DNA from: an uncultured Clostridia bacterium
Lineage (GTDB): Bacteria; Bacillota; Clostridia; TANB77; CAG-508
Reading direction: 5' to 3'
DNA: 64,000 nucleotides
NCBI GenBank assembly: GCA_944392945.1
Contig: CALXYJ010000001.1
Coordinates: 124,001-188,000, forward strand
Within the stretch, counting starts at the first letter, position 1. Every line of letters starts with the position of its first letter. This document shows, piece by piece, positions 1-9,421 of the stretch. The notes beneath the pieces are model-generated. The model searched no databases. It was not told where the DNA came from and worked only from the letters and a program-made list of their open reading frames with translations. The translations under genes were made by a program, and so were the position numbers.

Positions 1-1
1 T

Positions 2-361
2 AATGATAAAGCAATAGGAACTACGATTATAGGTGATGTTAAAGATAAAAATGCAATTATTTTTGATGATGAAATAGATACTGCAGGTTCAATGATGGAA
101 ACAGTAAGAGTTCTAAAAGAATTTGGAGCAAAAGCAATTTATGCAGGTTGTACACATGGTGTACTTTCTGGTCCAGCTATAGAAAGAATAAAAAATTCAC
201 CAATAAAAGAATTAGTTATAACAAATACTATACCATTAACCGAAGAAAAGAAAATAGATAAAATAAAGGTAGTTTCTATAGCTCCATTATTTGCAGAAAC
301 GATAAAACGTCTAAATGAAAAAAGACCTTTAGGAGAAATACTAAAAAGAATAGAAAAATAA
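2..361 (+). CDS. prs: Ribose-phosphate pyrophosphokinase, C-terminal part
   Basis: PRPP synthetase makes phosphoribosyl pyrophosphate from ribose 5-phosphate and ATP in the cytoplasm, feeding purine, pyrimidine, NAD, His and Trp synthesis. The frame is open from base 2, so the gene starts outside the window and only about the last 119 residues are present. The piece contains the PRPP-binding loop (IIFDDEIDTAGSM, near the window start) with its acidic pair and the TAGS turn, followed by the family's GCTHGVLSGPA stretch that binds the ribose phosphate. The tail ends normally with a TAA. A membrane protein gene follows 15 bases downstream in the same direction, so the two could be cotranscribed, but no functional link is obvious. 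Confidence 0.93.
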   Translation, partial: NDKAIGTTIIGDVKDKNAIIFDDEIDTAGSMMETVRVLKEFGAKAIYAGCTHGVLSGPAIERIKNSPIKELVITNTIPLTEEKKIDKIKVVSIAPLFAETIKRLNEKRPLGEILKRIEK

Positions 362-376
362 TAAAAAGGAAAAAAT

Positions 377-2116
377 ATGAAAGAATATATAAAAAAATAT
401 TATAAATATTATTTAATAATAATATTTATCGCTATTATGCTAACATCAGCATTACTAGTTAATGGACTGCCAGATGCTCATGATGTAGATGCACATATGG
501 CAAGAGCTGTAGGGACAGGTAAGGCATTAAAAGAAGGACAAGTTCCGCCATTGGTTGTATCTGATTATGTAAATGGATTTGGATTTGCATGGAACCTATT
601 TTATCCGCCATTAGCACCATATATTATGACCATATTAAAGCTTTTTGTAGCTACTTATCAAAATGCTTTAAAATTATTAATTATGATATTTATGTGCATA
701 TCTGGAATAGCTATGTTTAAGTTAATGGAAGAGATAACAGGAAAGAAAAAAGTTTCTTTGCTAGCTTCAATAATATATATGTGTGCACCATATTTATTAA
801 TAGATATATATATTAGAATGGCAGTGGGAGAAATATTATCATATGCTTTATTTCCAGTACTATTTTTAGGAATACATAATTTATTTTATGGAAGTGGAAA
901 AAAGCATACTTTAATTACAGTAGGAGCAGTGGGAATATTGTTATCCCATAATATTAGTGCAATATTTGCGATTGGCTTATCAGTTATTTATGTCTTGTTT
1001 AATATAAAAAGATTAAATAATAAAGAAATATGGAAGAAAATAGGAATTAATGTAGTTTTTATAATATTAATAGTTGGATTTTTTTATCTTCCATTATTAC
1101 AGGCTAAAAATTCAATAAATTATGCGGTATTTGAATATGGAACAATGGCAACATTAAATTCGCTAAAAGATAATGTAGTATATTTATCACAAATATTATT
1201 TGGAAAAATGCAAACAGGTTATAGTAATCCAATAATTATTTCTAAAAATGTAGATTGGGATATGTGTATGCAAATAGGATTGTATATTGTTATACCACTT
1301 TTATTTACACCATTTGTTTATAAAAAAATCGATAAAAAATTTAGAAAAAATTATTTACTCACTTTAGTAATTGGTCTTTTTGCAATATTTGCATCAACTC
1401 CATTATTTCCATATAATATATTGCCTAAACAAATAGCTGTAATTCAGTTTCCATGGAGATTTTTGCATATTGCAACATTTGCATTATCTATTATAGCAAC
1501 AATTAATATATATAAAGTATTCGAGCAAATAAGATTGCAAGAAATAATGATATTTACAATTATAATATTAGTGTATATTTCACCACTAATATTTGTAAAT
1601 AATTTTAATACAAGAATAACAGATGAAGTATATACAGGGGAAGAGGAATTAAATCCAGATGATAAGTCTACAAAAAGCTCAGCAATGTTAGAATATTTAC
1701 CACTTAAAGCATACGAAAATATAGAGTACATAAAAAATAGAAGCCAAGATGTTGTAGTTATAGAAGGAAACATACAAATAACAGAGCAAAATAAAAATGG
1801 TTCAAATATGAATATAAAATTCACAAATGCAAGTAATAAATCTAGCATAGAATTACCATATATTTATTATCCGGGATATGAGATAAAAATAAATGGAGAA
1901 AAAATTGATTATTATGAATCAGAAAATGGATTTGTTAAATTAGATATACCAGAAAATACTAGTGGAGAGATAGTAGTAAAATATACAGGAACAATACTTG
2001 CTAGAATAACATGGCTAATTTCATTAATATCATTAATAGTATTTATAATATATAATATAAATTTATGTATTAAGTATAAAAAAGATAGAAAAATTTTAGT
2101 TCATGAAAAAGATTAA
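377..2116 (+). CDS. PTPS-related multi-pass membrane protein, putative GT-C type
   Basis: This 579-residue integral membrane protein has about ten hydrophobic segments, an extracytoplasmic-looking C-terminal domain (about 430-550) and a last membrane helix with a basic tail. The first loop after the first helix (about 30-85) carries D-x-H, Arg, a GQ-P motif and a Gly-rich FYPPL stretch. That pattern is typical of the 6-pyruvoyl-tetrahydropterin-synthase-related membrane family, which belongs to the GT-C-like lipid-dependent glycosyltransferases and has no real pterin role. The start ATG has an AAGGA site seven bases upstream. Immediately downstream lie two family 2 glycosyltransferases, so a role in moving lipid-linked sugars onto cell-surface glycans is likely. 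The exact substrate cannot be told. Confidence 0.72.
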   Translation: MKEYIKKYYKYYLIIIFIAIMLTSALLVNGLPDAHDVDAHMARAVGTGKALKEGQVPPLVVSDYVNGFGFAWNLFYPPLAPYIMTILKLFVATYQNALKLLIMIFMCISGIAMFKLMEEITGKKKVSLLASIIYMCAPYLLIDIYIRMAVGEILSYALFPVLFLGIHNLFYGSGKKHTLITVGAVGILLSHNISAIFAIGLSVIYVLFNIKRLNNKEIWKKIGINVVFIILIVGFFYLPLLQAKNSINYAVFEYGTMATLNSLKDNVVYLSQILFGKMQTGYSNPIIISKNVDWDMCMQIGLYIVIPLLFTPFVYKKIDKKFRKNYLLTLVIGLFAIFASTPLFPYNILPKQIAVIQFPWRFLHIATFALSIIATINIYKVFEQIRLQEIMIFTIIILVYISPLIFVNNFNTRITDEVYTGEEELNPDDKSTKSSAMLEYLPLKAYENIEYIKNRSQDVVVIEGNIQITEQNKNGSNMNIKFTNASNKSSIELPYIYYPGYEIKINGEKIDYYESENGFVKLDIPENTSGEIVVKYTGTILARITWLISLISLIVFIIYNINLCIKYKKDRKILVHEKD

Positions 2117-2121
2117 TATTG

Positions 2122-2130
2122 TGATATAAT
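2122..2130 (+). promoter_or_regulatory. Extended -10 promoter before the GtrB-like gene
   Basis: A TGATATAAT element (TG-n-TATAAT) sits in the short gap after the preceding membrane gene, 24 bases before the next start codon. No good -35 is visible at 17 bases. It may give the glycosyltransferase gene its own transcript. Confidence 0.42.
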
Positions 2131-2153
2131 GCTATAAACAAAAGGAGAGTATC

Positions 2154-3098
2154 ATGAAAAAAATTTCAGTTATAGTACCAATGTATTATGAAGAAGAAGT
2201 AGCAGAAGAATGTTATAAAAGGTTAAATAATGTATTAACAAATATAGATAATTATACACATGAGATAATATTTATAAATGATGGAAGTAAAGACAAAACT
2301 TTGGATATTTTAATAGGTATAGCAAATAAAGATAAAACCGTAAAAGTAATATCATTTTCTAGAAATTTTGGGCATCAATGTGCAGTAACTGCAGGTTTAC
2401 AATATGTAACAGGTGATGCAATAGTAATTATAGATGCTGATTTACAAGATCCACCAGAATTAATACCAGAAATGTTAAAACTTTGGGAAGATGGATATGA
2501 GGTAATATATGGAAAAAGAAAATCTAGAAAAGGAGAATCAAGATTTAAGTTATTAACTGCGTCAATGTTTTATAGAACATTAAATGCTTTATCAGATGTA
2601 GATATTCCAAAGGATACAGGGGATTTTAGACTTGTAGATAGAAAAGTAGTGGATGTTATAAATTCTTTGCCAGAACATAATAAATTTTTAAGAGGTCTAT
2701 TTAGTTGGGTTGGATTTAAGCAAACACCATATGAATATGAAAGAAAAGAAAGATTTGCGGGAAAGACAAAATATCCTTTAAAGAAAATGTTAAAATTAGC
2801 CCAAGATGGTATATTTAGTTTTTCTACAAAGCCATTAAGAATAGTAGGAACAATGGGAATTATATCTATAGCTATTTCAATTATAGTTCTAATTTATGCA
2901 ATATTGTCATATATATTTAATTGGAATAATTTAACTGCGGGATGGACTTCTTTAATGGTAACAATTACATTTTTAAGTGGTATGATACTTATATCTTTAT
3001 GGATGATTGGGGAATACATTGGAAGAATATATGACGAAACAAAGAAGAGACCACAGTATGTAATAGAAAAAACTTTTAATATAGATCAAAATGATTAA
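2154..3098 (+). CDS. Polyprenyl-phosphate glycosyltransferase, family 2 (GtrB/DPM1-like)
   Basis: This 314-residue protein has an N-terminal GT-A domain (about 1-220) and two C-terminal membrane helices (about 228-252 and 262-290). The domain shows the nucleotide-sugar site (NDGSKD) and the metal-binding motif IDADLQDPPEL near residue 94. The layout matches GtrB, CsbB and YkoT enzymes, which transfer a sugar from a UDP-sugar to undecaprenyl phosphate at the cytoplasmic face of the membrane. The GGAGAG site seven bases before the ATG supports the start. Two GtrII-like proteins are encoded at 18902 and 20426 and GT-C proteins at 377, 5353 and 44988; these are possible users of the lipid-linked sugar. 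No GtrA-type flippase was seen. Confidence 0.88.
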   Translation: MKKISVIVPMYYEEEVAEECYKRLNNVLTNIDNYTHEIIFINDGSKDKTLDILIGIANKDKTVKVISFSRNFGHQCAVTAGLQYVTGDAIVIIDADLQDPPELIPEMLKLWEDGYEVIYGKRKSRKGESRFKLLTASMFYRTLNALSDVDIPKDTGDFRLVDRKVVDVINSLPEHNKFLRGLFSWVGFKQTPYEYERKERFAGKTKYPLKKMLKLAQDGIFSFSTKPLRIVGTMGIISIAISIIVLIYAILSYIFNWNNLTAGWTSLMVTITFLSGMILISLWMIGEYIGRIYDETKKRPQYVIEKTFNIDQND

Positions 3099-3137
3099 AT
3101 TTAATAAATTCATAAGAGAAAATTGGGGGAATTATAA

Positions 3138-4148
3138 ATGCATAATGTATCAGTTATTACAGTATTTAAAAGAAAACATAAGAAAATAAAAGAATGTTTA
3201 AATAGTTTAATAAATCAAACATTAGAGAATATAGAAATTATTTGTGTTTATAAAGAAGAAAATACTGAGATAGATAATTTTGTTAAAGAAACAATGGAAA
3301 AATACAAAAATATAAAAATTATATATAAAACAAAAGCACAGGATGTAACAGCTAAAAATAATGCGTTAGAGCAAGCAGATGGCAAGTATATTATTGTTAT
3401 GAATGGCAATATGTGTTTGGAAAAGACAGCATTGGAAAAATTATATAATGCTCAAGAAAAGAATAATACAGACATTGCAATTTGTGGGTATGATATTATA
3501 GATGTAAATTCTAATCAATTATTAAGTATGGGATTAGATAAAAATTTTAGTGAGAAAGAATCGTTAGATGGGAAAAATCTTAATTTTGCTTATTTGAATT
3601 TGGATGGAGGAAATAAATTAATCAAGAGAGAAATAATACAAGATATCCAATTTCAAAATTATGATGAATGTCAAGACGAGATATTTATATTAAGCTGTTA
3701 TGCAAATGTAAATAGCATTTCTTTTATAGATGAAGAATTATTTTTTAAATATGATGATAATTCTGTAACAAATTTTAAAAATCAAATACAGTTAAATGAT
3801 TTAAAATTAGGCTTAGTAGAAATTAAGAAAATATTTAAAGATGCTGGAAAATATGAAAATATACAAAATACATTATCATTTATAGCATTTTCAAAAATAG
3901 GAGTAAGATCATTAATAGAATTAGCCTATGATAAGAATAATAATTTAAAGGAAAAAGCTAAAGAATCAATGAATTACTTAGATGTAAACTTTTTTGAATG
4001 GAGAAAAAATCCATGTTTTAAATTTAAGAATGTTCCAAATAAAAGTTATTGGGTTGCACATATAATGTATAAATATGGATTCCAAACAATGTTTGCAAAG
4101 GTGTATAAAAAGTTTGTAGAAATTGGATATAAATCTTTAACTTTTTAA
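3138..4148 (+). CDS. Family 2 glycosyltransferase with altered DxD motif
   Basis: The N-terminal ~220 residues have the GT-A pattern of family 2: SVITVFKRK at the start, a LNSLINQTLENIEII segment, and ADGKYIIVMNGNMCLEK at about 80-97. In active relatives the last stretch normally reads FLDSDD; here the acidic residues that bind the metal and nucleotide-sugar are replaced by NGN. The enzyme may therefore use a different metal-independent arrangement or may have lost activity. The C-terminal ~110 residues have no membrane helix and I do not recognise them. A GGGGGA site lies before the ATG. It follows the GtrB-like gene by 39 bases, which suggests a shared surface-glycan operon. Confidence 0.75.
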   Translation: MHNVSVITVFKRKHKKIKECLNSLINQTLENIEIICVYKEENTEIDNFVKETMEKYKNIKIIYKTKAQDVTAKNNALEQADGKYIIVMNGNMCLEKTALEKLYNAQEKNNTDIAICGYDIIDVNSNQLLSMGLDKNFSEKESLDGKNLNFAYLNLDGGNKLIKREIIQDIQFQNYDECQDEIFILSCYANVNSISFIDEELFFKYDDNSVTNFKNQIQLNDLKLGLVEIKKIFKDAGKYENIQNTLSFIAFSKIGVRSLIELAYDKNNNLKEKAKESMNYLDVNFFEWRKNPCFKFKNVPNKSYWVAHIMYKYGFQTMFAKVYKKFVEIGYKSLTF

Positions 4149-4329
4149 TGTTGTATAAAATTACATAATTTAAGTAAAAACTAAATTGTAGTTGCAAATT
4201 TACAATATTGTTTCTGCAATTATAAGTGTTAGAGTACAAGTTTTAAAAATATCAAAGAACTTGTACTTTTTGCTTATAAATGATATTATTTTATTAAATC
4301 TTTATAATTCAAGAAAGGAATATTTCATT

Positions 4330-5334
4330 ATGGATGAAGAAAATATAATAAACCCAGAGTTAATAAGTGAAGAAGAAAATAGATTAGAGAATTCATTAAG
4401 ACCTAAAACACTTTCAGAATATATAGGTCAAACAAAAGTAAAAGAGAATATGAAGATATATATAGAAGCAGCCAAAAAAAGAGGTGAGCCATTAGACCAT
4501 GTACTTTTATATGGACCTCCAGGTTTAGGAAAAACAACATTATCAAATATTATTTCAAATGAGATGAATTCAAATATAAAAATTACATCAGGTCCAGCAA
4601 TTGAAAAGCCTGGTGATTTGGCTGCATTACTTACAAATTTATCAGAATTCGATGTTTTATTTATAGATGAAATTCATAGATTAAATAAGAGTGTAGAAGA
4701 AATATTGTATCCAGCATTAGAAGATTATACTTTAGATATTATTATTGGAAAAGGACCAAGTGCAAGATCTATAAGATTAGATTTACCTAAGTTTACACTA
4801 ATAGGTGCAACGACAAAGGCAGGTTCTTTAACAACACCTTTAAGAGATAGATTTGGAATTGTAGAAAGATTAGAATTATATGAGCCAGACGATTTGCAGA
4901 AAATTGTAAAAAGATCTGCAGGAATTTTAAATGTTGATATAGATGATTTAGCTAGTATGGAAATTGCAAAAAGATCAAGAGGTACGCCTAGAATTGCTAA
5001 CAGAATTTTAAAAAGGGTAAGGGATTATGCAGCAGTTTTAGGAGATGGAAAAGTTGATTTGAATATGGCAAAAATTGCTTTAAATAAATTAGAAATAGAT
5101 GATTTAGGCTTAGATCAAACAGATAGAAATATATTGCTAACAATTATACAAAAATATGCAGGAGGACCAGTAGGAATAGAAACCTTAGCTGCTACAACTG
5201 GTGAAGAAATGGAAACAATAGAAGATGTATATGAACCTTTTTTAATGCAAATAGGCTTTATTGCCCGTACTCCTAGAGGAAGAATTGCTCTTCCAGCTGC
5301 ATATGAACATTTAAAAATAGAATATAAAAAATAG
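4330..5334 (+). CDS. ruvB: Holliday junction branch migration helicase RuvB
   Basis: RuvB is the hexameric AAA+ motor that drives RuvA-bound Holliday junction migration during recombinational repair. The 334-residue protein has Walker [10 protein letters not shown] at 62-70, Walker [10 protein letters not shown] near 111, sensor 1 GATTKAG, an arginine-finger region TPLRDRFG, and a C-terminal winged helix ending with the family's [10 protein letters not shown]. The frame is open further upstream to 4192, but the ATG at 4330 has an AAGGAA site ten bases before it and gives the normal family length, so the longer version is rejected. ruvA and ruvC are not in this window. The next gene begins 18 bases later. 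Confidence 0.97.
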   Translation: MDEENIINPELISEEENRLENSLRPKTLSEYIGQTKVKENMKIYIEAAKKRGEPLDHVLLYGPPGLGKTTLSNIISNEMNSNIKITSGPAIEKPGDLAALLTNLSEFDVLFIDEIHRLNKSVEEILYPALEDYTLDIIIGKGPSARSIRLDLPKFTLIGATTKAGSLTTPLRDRFGIVERLELYEPDDLQKIVKRSAGILNVDIDDLASMEIAKRSRGTPRIANRILKRVRDYAAVLGDGKVDLNMAKIALNKLEIDDLGLDQTDRNILLTIIQKYAGGPVGIETLAATTGEEMETIEDVYEPFLMQIGFIARTPRGRIALPAAYEHLKIEYKK

Positions 5335-5352
5335 ATTTGGATTGGAGAAAAA

Positions 5353-6832
5353 GTGAAAGAAAGAACAAAAGTAAAATTAATAGATATAGTTTTTTTTATT
5401 AGTATGTTAATATTATTTTCAGCAGAGGTATTGCCAAGGAATTTATCAAATTTGGATGAAATTTGGAATTTTAATTTTGCAAGAAATATAGCAAATGGTT
5501 TATTACCATATAATGATTTTAATATGTTACAAACTCCGTTACTCTCATTTATCATGCGGAGGAATACTAAAAATTTTTGGACAAGAATTATTTGTTATGA
5601 GAATCGTGTCTGTATTTTTTGGTGCTGGAATAATATTTATAACATATAAAATACTAAAAGAATTAAATTTGAATATAAAATGGTCAATATTATCTGCTAC
5701 ACTAGTATTTTTATTTATTAAAGATAATTTTTATATAGATTATAATTATGCAATCTTATTTATAACATTGCTACTTATTTATATAGAACTAAAATATAAA
5801 AGTTATAATATAAAATATAATATTTTAATTGGATTTCTTGCAGGAATAACAATATTATTTAAACAAAGTACAGGGGGATGTATAACATTTATAACAGTAT
5901 TTTATATAATATTGCAAAGACGAAATAGAACTACTTTAAAAGCGATAATGGCAAGATTTTTAGGAGCTATTATTCCATGTATTTTATTTATAATATATTT
6001 AATTGCAACAAATTCTGTTTTTAGTTTTATTGATTATTGCATTTTAGGAATTGGAACTTTTGAAAATAGTGTTTCATATTCAAAATTATTACAAGGAAAA
6101 GACTTTTATGCTTTTATTGCTTTAATAGTACCAATCAGTTTATTGATGTTATTAATTATAAATTTAAGAAATATAAAAAGAAAAGAAATAAATGAAAAAT
6201 CGGATTACTTAATATTATTTGTATATTCAATAGCACAATTTATTATAGTATATCCAATAGCAGATAAAATACATTTTGTAATAGCATCTGTTCCAACAAT
6301 CATTGTTATATTGTATTATATTTGTAAAAGTATTCAAAATATAAGAAAAATAAAAGTTTCTATATTTATAGAGCATTTTATGAATGTAATTACAATTTCT
6401 TTTGTATGTATATTATGTTTGCAAGCAATTAATGAAATATATTTATATTCAACAACAGAAAAATCAGTTCTAAATCATTTTGCCAATATTCCTATTAATC
6501 AAAGCTTACAAAATAGGATATTACAGATTGATGAATTTATAAATATAGAAGAAAGCACTGTATATATATTAGATTCTGAAGCAGCAGTGTATATGATTCC
6601 TCTTGATATATATAATAAGGATTTTGATATGTTTTTGAAGGGAAATCTAGGCAAGGCAAGTGAAGAAGGTCAGGTTGAAAAAATAAAGAATATGAAAGAT
6701 ACAATAATTTTAATAAAAAATGATAACACAGCATTAAATTGGCAAATGCCAAAAGAAGTAATAAATTATGTAAAAAATAATTTACAAAAGATAGGAGAGA
6801 TTAGTTTTTTTGATATTTACAAAACGGATTAA
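5353..6832 (+). CDS. GT-C-like membrane glycosyltransferase interrupted by a +1 shift at CGG
   Basis: Two reading frames together encode one ~492-residue multi-pass membrane protein. The first frame starts at a GTG and gives a hydrophobic helix and a loop with LDEIWNFNFARNIANGLLPY, the conserved first loop of ArnT/PMT-like GT-C enzymes. It runs to an in-frame CGG at 5557-5559. Skipping the C at 5557 continues as SFIMGGILKIFGQELFVMRI, a natural second-helix sequence, and then through about nine more helices to 6832. The unshifted frame adds only 30 unrelated residues and stops at 5649. Either the gene carries a one-base insertion or decoding shifts at CGG (see findings). It probably transfers a sugar from a polyprenyl carrier outside the membrane; substrate unknown. 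Confidence 0.72.
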
Positions 6833-6883
6833 TGAGTTTTAGCATAAATGGCTAATATTAATAAAAAAGAGGAGTAGATAAAA

Positions 6884-7945
6884 ATGAAGTTATTAATGCA
6901 TACTTGTTGTGCACCATGTAGTGTATATTGTATAGATTCGCTAAGAAAAGAGAAAATTGAACCAACTGTATATTGGTATAATCCAAATATTCATCCGTAT
7001 ACGGAATATAAAGCTAGAAGGGATTGTTTAAAAGAATATACTAAAAGTATAAACGTTGAGGCGATTTTTGAAGAAAATTATGGATTAGATGAATTTTGCA
7101 AAAATGTAATATGCGATTTGCAAAACAGATGTCAAAATTATTGCTATAAAGTAAGATTAGAACAAACTGCTAAATATGCAAAAGAACATGGCTTTGATAC
7201 TATTTCTACTACTCTTTTAGTAAGCCCATATCAAAAGCATGATATTTTAAAAATGCAAGGAGAAGAAATAGCGAAGAAATATGGTTTAGAATTTTTATAT
7301 AGAGATTTTAGAGTAGGATTTAGAGAAGGTCAGGCAAAAGCAAGAGAACTTGGTTTATATATACAAAAATATTGTGGTTGTATTTTTTCTGAGGAAAGTA
7401 GATATTTAAGTCACAATCAAGAAATGCCAAAATTGCCAGAAGGTTTCGAATTTTTACAAGTAAAGCATTCAATTAATATAAGGAAGGAAAGAGATGAGAA
7501 AGAAAAATATTTAGAGTTACTTCTAGAAGCAGATCCAAGTAAAGAGATGGTTGAAAAATATTTATCTGATGGTGAATTATTTGTATTAACATATAATGAT
7601 GAACCAGTTTGTATTGCTGTAACTGTACAGAAAGATAATGATACAATAGAATTAAAAAATATAGTAACAAAAGAAAAATACAGAGGAAAAGGCTATGCTA
7701 AAAAAATGATTAAGTACTTAGTAGATAATTATAAAACAAGATATAGTAAGATGATTGTAGGGACAACAGAAAATAACATACCATTCTATGTAAAACAAGG
7801 ATTTGATAAATACGAAAAAACTATTAAAAATTTCTTTACTGATAATTATGATGAAGAATTAATGGATGGAAGTATGCCATGTATTGATATGTATTATTAT
7901 TCAAAAGATTTAATAAAAAATAATAGAATAAGTAATATAAAATAA
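6884..7945 (+). CDS. queH: Epoxyqueuosine reductase QueH fused to a GNAT acetyltransferase
   Basis: Residues about 1-185 are QueH (formerly DUF208), which reduces epoxyqueuosine to queuosine in tRNA in place of QueG. The Cys ligands and redox Cys are all visible: HTCCAPCS at 7-14, the CDLQNRCQNYCYKVRL stretch around 85-100, and KYCGCIFSEESRY around 162-175. A linker is followed by a GNAT domain (about 215-345) with the acetyl-CoA loop YRGKGYAKKM and the C-terminal FYVKQGF strand. The reductase role is well supported; the acetyl acceptor of the second domain is unknown. GGAG lies upstream of the ATG. A decayed second copy of the linker and GNAT start lies at 10265-10495. Confidence 0.9.
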   Translation: MKLLMHTCCAPCSVYCIDSLRKEKIEPTVYWYNPNIHPYTEYKARRDCLKEYTKSINVEAIFEENYGLDEFCKNVICDLQNRCQNYCYKVRLEQTAKYAKEHGFDTISTTLLVSPYQKHDILKMQGEEIAKKYGLEFLYRDFRVGFREGQAKARELGLYIQKYCGCIFSEESRYLSHNQEMPKLPEGFEFLQVKHSINIRKERDEKEKYLELLLEADPSKEMVEKYLSDGELFVLTYNDEPVCIAVTVQKDNDTIELKNIVTKEKYRGKGYAKKMIKYLVDNYKTRYSKMIVGTTENNIPFYVKQGFDKYEKTIKNFFTDNYDEELMDGSMPCIDMYYYSKDLIKNNRISNIK

Positions 7946-7954
7946 TCTTGAAAT

Positions 7955-8029
7955 TTTTCAGAAGATGACAGATATAGGAAGAAGAGTGAGAAAGATAAAA
8001 AAACAGTAATTAGGCAAGAAGGAAAATAA
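7955..8029 (+). pseudogene. Short coding remnant shared with 11993-12049
   Basis: This intergenic stretch reads in one frame as SEDDRYRKKSEKDKKTVI and ends with a TAA. A closely similar peptide, SEEDRYRKKIEKDRVKNI, is encoded in the gap at 11993-12049. Neither copy has a start codon or ribosome binding site. They look like two leftovers of the same lost C-terminal coding segment, or a dispersed element of unknown nature. Confidence 0.4.
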
Positions 8030-8095
8030 ATAGTATAAAAAAGAAAAGATTAAGTTAACGAGGATTTTAGAAAATAAAAAAGGAGGAAATGTTAT

Positions 8096-9220
8096 ATGGT
8101 AATATATTATATAACAATTTTAGGAGTAATACTTATACTAATTTTTCTAGGATTACTTATTTTGACTGGAGCTATTATATTTTTAGTAAGCATTATTAAA
8201 GCTAAAAAACAAAAAAAGAAAATTAATAAAATTAGTACTTTAATTGGATGCGTTTTGATAATATTGCCACTAGTTTTTATAACATCGATATATGATTGGA
8301 AAAATGAAATATCTCAAGATGATAATACTAGTGATTATAACAATTTAGGTGAAAAATGGAGTAACAGCTATACTTCCAAGAATACTGCTAATGACGATGT
8401 AATACAATATCTATTAAAAGGTATAGAAAGTCGTGATGTTGAAATAATTTCTAATATGTTTTCGGAAGAAACTAGAAACAAATCGAATTTTCAAAGCGAA
8501 GTAAATGAATTTTTAGAAAATGTACCAGAAGATTTTAATGAGTATACTTATAAAGAAATAACCTCATCACGATCAGGCTCTTATTCAAAAGGAACATCAA
8601 CAAAAGAATTGGATAGTAATTATATATTTCAAAAAGATAATAAAGTAATCTACTTATCTTATTCAGGATATATTGAAAATGATAGTGAAAAATCAAAAAT
8701 AGGATTAGAAAAATTATATTTACAATCAGCAGAAGCAAAAATACTAGAAAGAGAAGAAGAAAATGATATACAAAGTAAATATCTTTTTATGATGCCAGAT
8801 GGCAGTGAATATAGAGAGAGAACAACTACAAATAATCAAGAGAAATATGTTATTAAGGATAATCAAATTCTTGTTTGCTATATAGATGTTGATGAAGAAT
8901 TTGAGTTTAAAATTATAAAAAATTATTATCCATATAGATTTAATTCTTACGATAGAAGTATAACTAAAGATGAATTAATTAATGCATATGAGCAATCAAG
9001 AAAAGTAGAAGATATAGTTTCTTTATTAGGTGATCCGAATGCAATTTCTTATTCTAGTACATTAAAGAATATTCTTTATGAAGTAAAAGATATGGATACT
9101 ACAATATATGCATTTATAAACTTTGATGTTTATTATAGATTAGGAAGTTGTAGCTTTTATACTCAAGATGGCAAGTATATAGAAACTATTAAACGTTCAC
9201 AAATGGAAGATGAAGGATGA
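8096..9220 (+). CDS. Membrane-anchored protein with DUF5104-like domain
   Basis: The 374-residue protein begins with two hydrophobic segments (about 5-33 and 48-65) separated by a very Lys-rich loop, so both ends may lie outside or the first may act as an uncleaved signal. Residues ~100-215 (LLKGIESRDVEIISNMFSEETR and after) resemble DUF5104, a small extracytoplasmic domain of Clostridia with unknown function. Residues ~290-374 have a pattern of helix, LLGDPNAIS turn and strands that recalls the BamE/SmpA-like fold, but this is only a resemblance. An AAGGAGG site fixes the start. A stretch of decayed genes begins directly after it. No function can be assigned. Confidence 0.62.
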   Translation: MVIYYITILGVILILIFLGLLILTGAIIFLVSIIKAKKQKKKINKISTLIGCVLIILPLVFITSIYDWKNEISQDDNTSDYNNLGEKWSNSYTSKNTANDDVIQYLLKGIESRDVEIISNMFSEETRNKSNFQSEVNEFLENVPEDFNEYTYKEITSSRSGSYSKGTSTKELDSNYIFQKDNKVIYLSYSGYIENDSEKSKIGLEKLYLQSAEAKILEREEENDIQSKYLFMMPDGSEYRERTTTNNQEKYVIKDNQILVCYIDVDEEFEFKIIKNYYPYRFNSYDRSITKDELINAYEQSRKVEDIVSLLGDPNAISYSSTLKNILYEVKDMDTTIYAFINFDVYYRLGSCSFYTQDGKYIETIKRSQMEDEG

Positions 9221-9248
9221 TAAGAAGCGTGTGGTAATGATGAATAGA

Positions 9249-9400
9249 TGATATAATGAAGGAATTTTAGAGAAATGTCTTCCAAAATATTTATAAAAAG
9301 ATTAAAAAAAATTAAAAGAAGGTATAAAAAACAAAGTAAGGTATTTATCCTTTAATTTGGAAAGTATATTAGTGAAAAACTAGAGTTTGAAATTGTATGA
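9249..9400 (+). pseudogene. Remnant of a YhcG/DUF1016 gene with an upstream -10 element
   Basis: The 200-base gap after the DUF5104-like gene holds a TGATATAAT extended -10 at 9249-9257 and, near 9356-9385, a stretch reading FGKYISEKLE. The 20 bases GGAAAGTATATTAGTGAAAA recur at 12972-12991, inside the decayed YhcG gene there. The reading frame here is closed by stops on both sides. It is probably the last trace of a second YhcG-like (DUF1016) nuclease gene. Confidence 0.4.
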
Positions 9401-9421
9401 AAAGATAAAAAAGGAGTAGAA

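Noticed and set aside
4192..4329. N-terminal extension of RuvB
   Set aside because: The frame is open, but the extra 46 residues are unlike RuvB and the ribosome binding site fits ATG 4330.
5115..5555. 146-residue minus-strand ORF over the ruvB end
   Set aside because: Shadow of ruvB and the GT-C gene; no motif.
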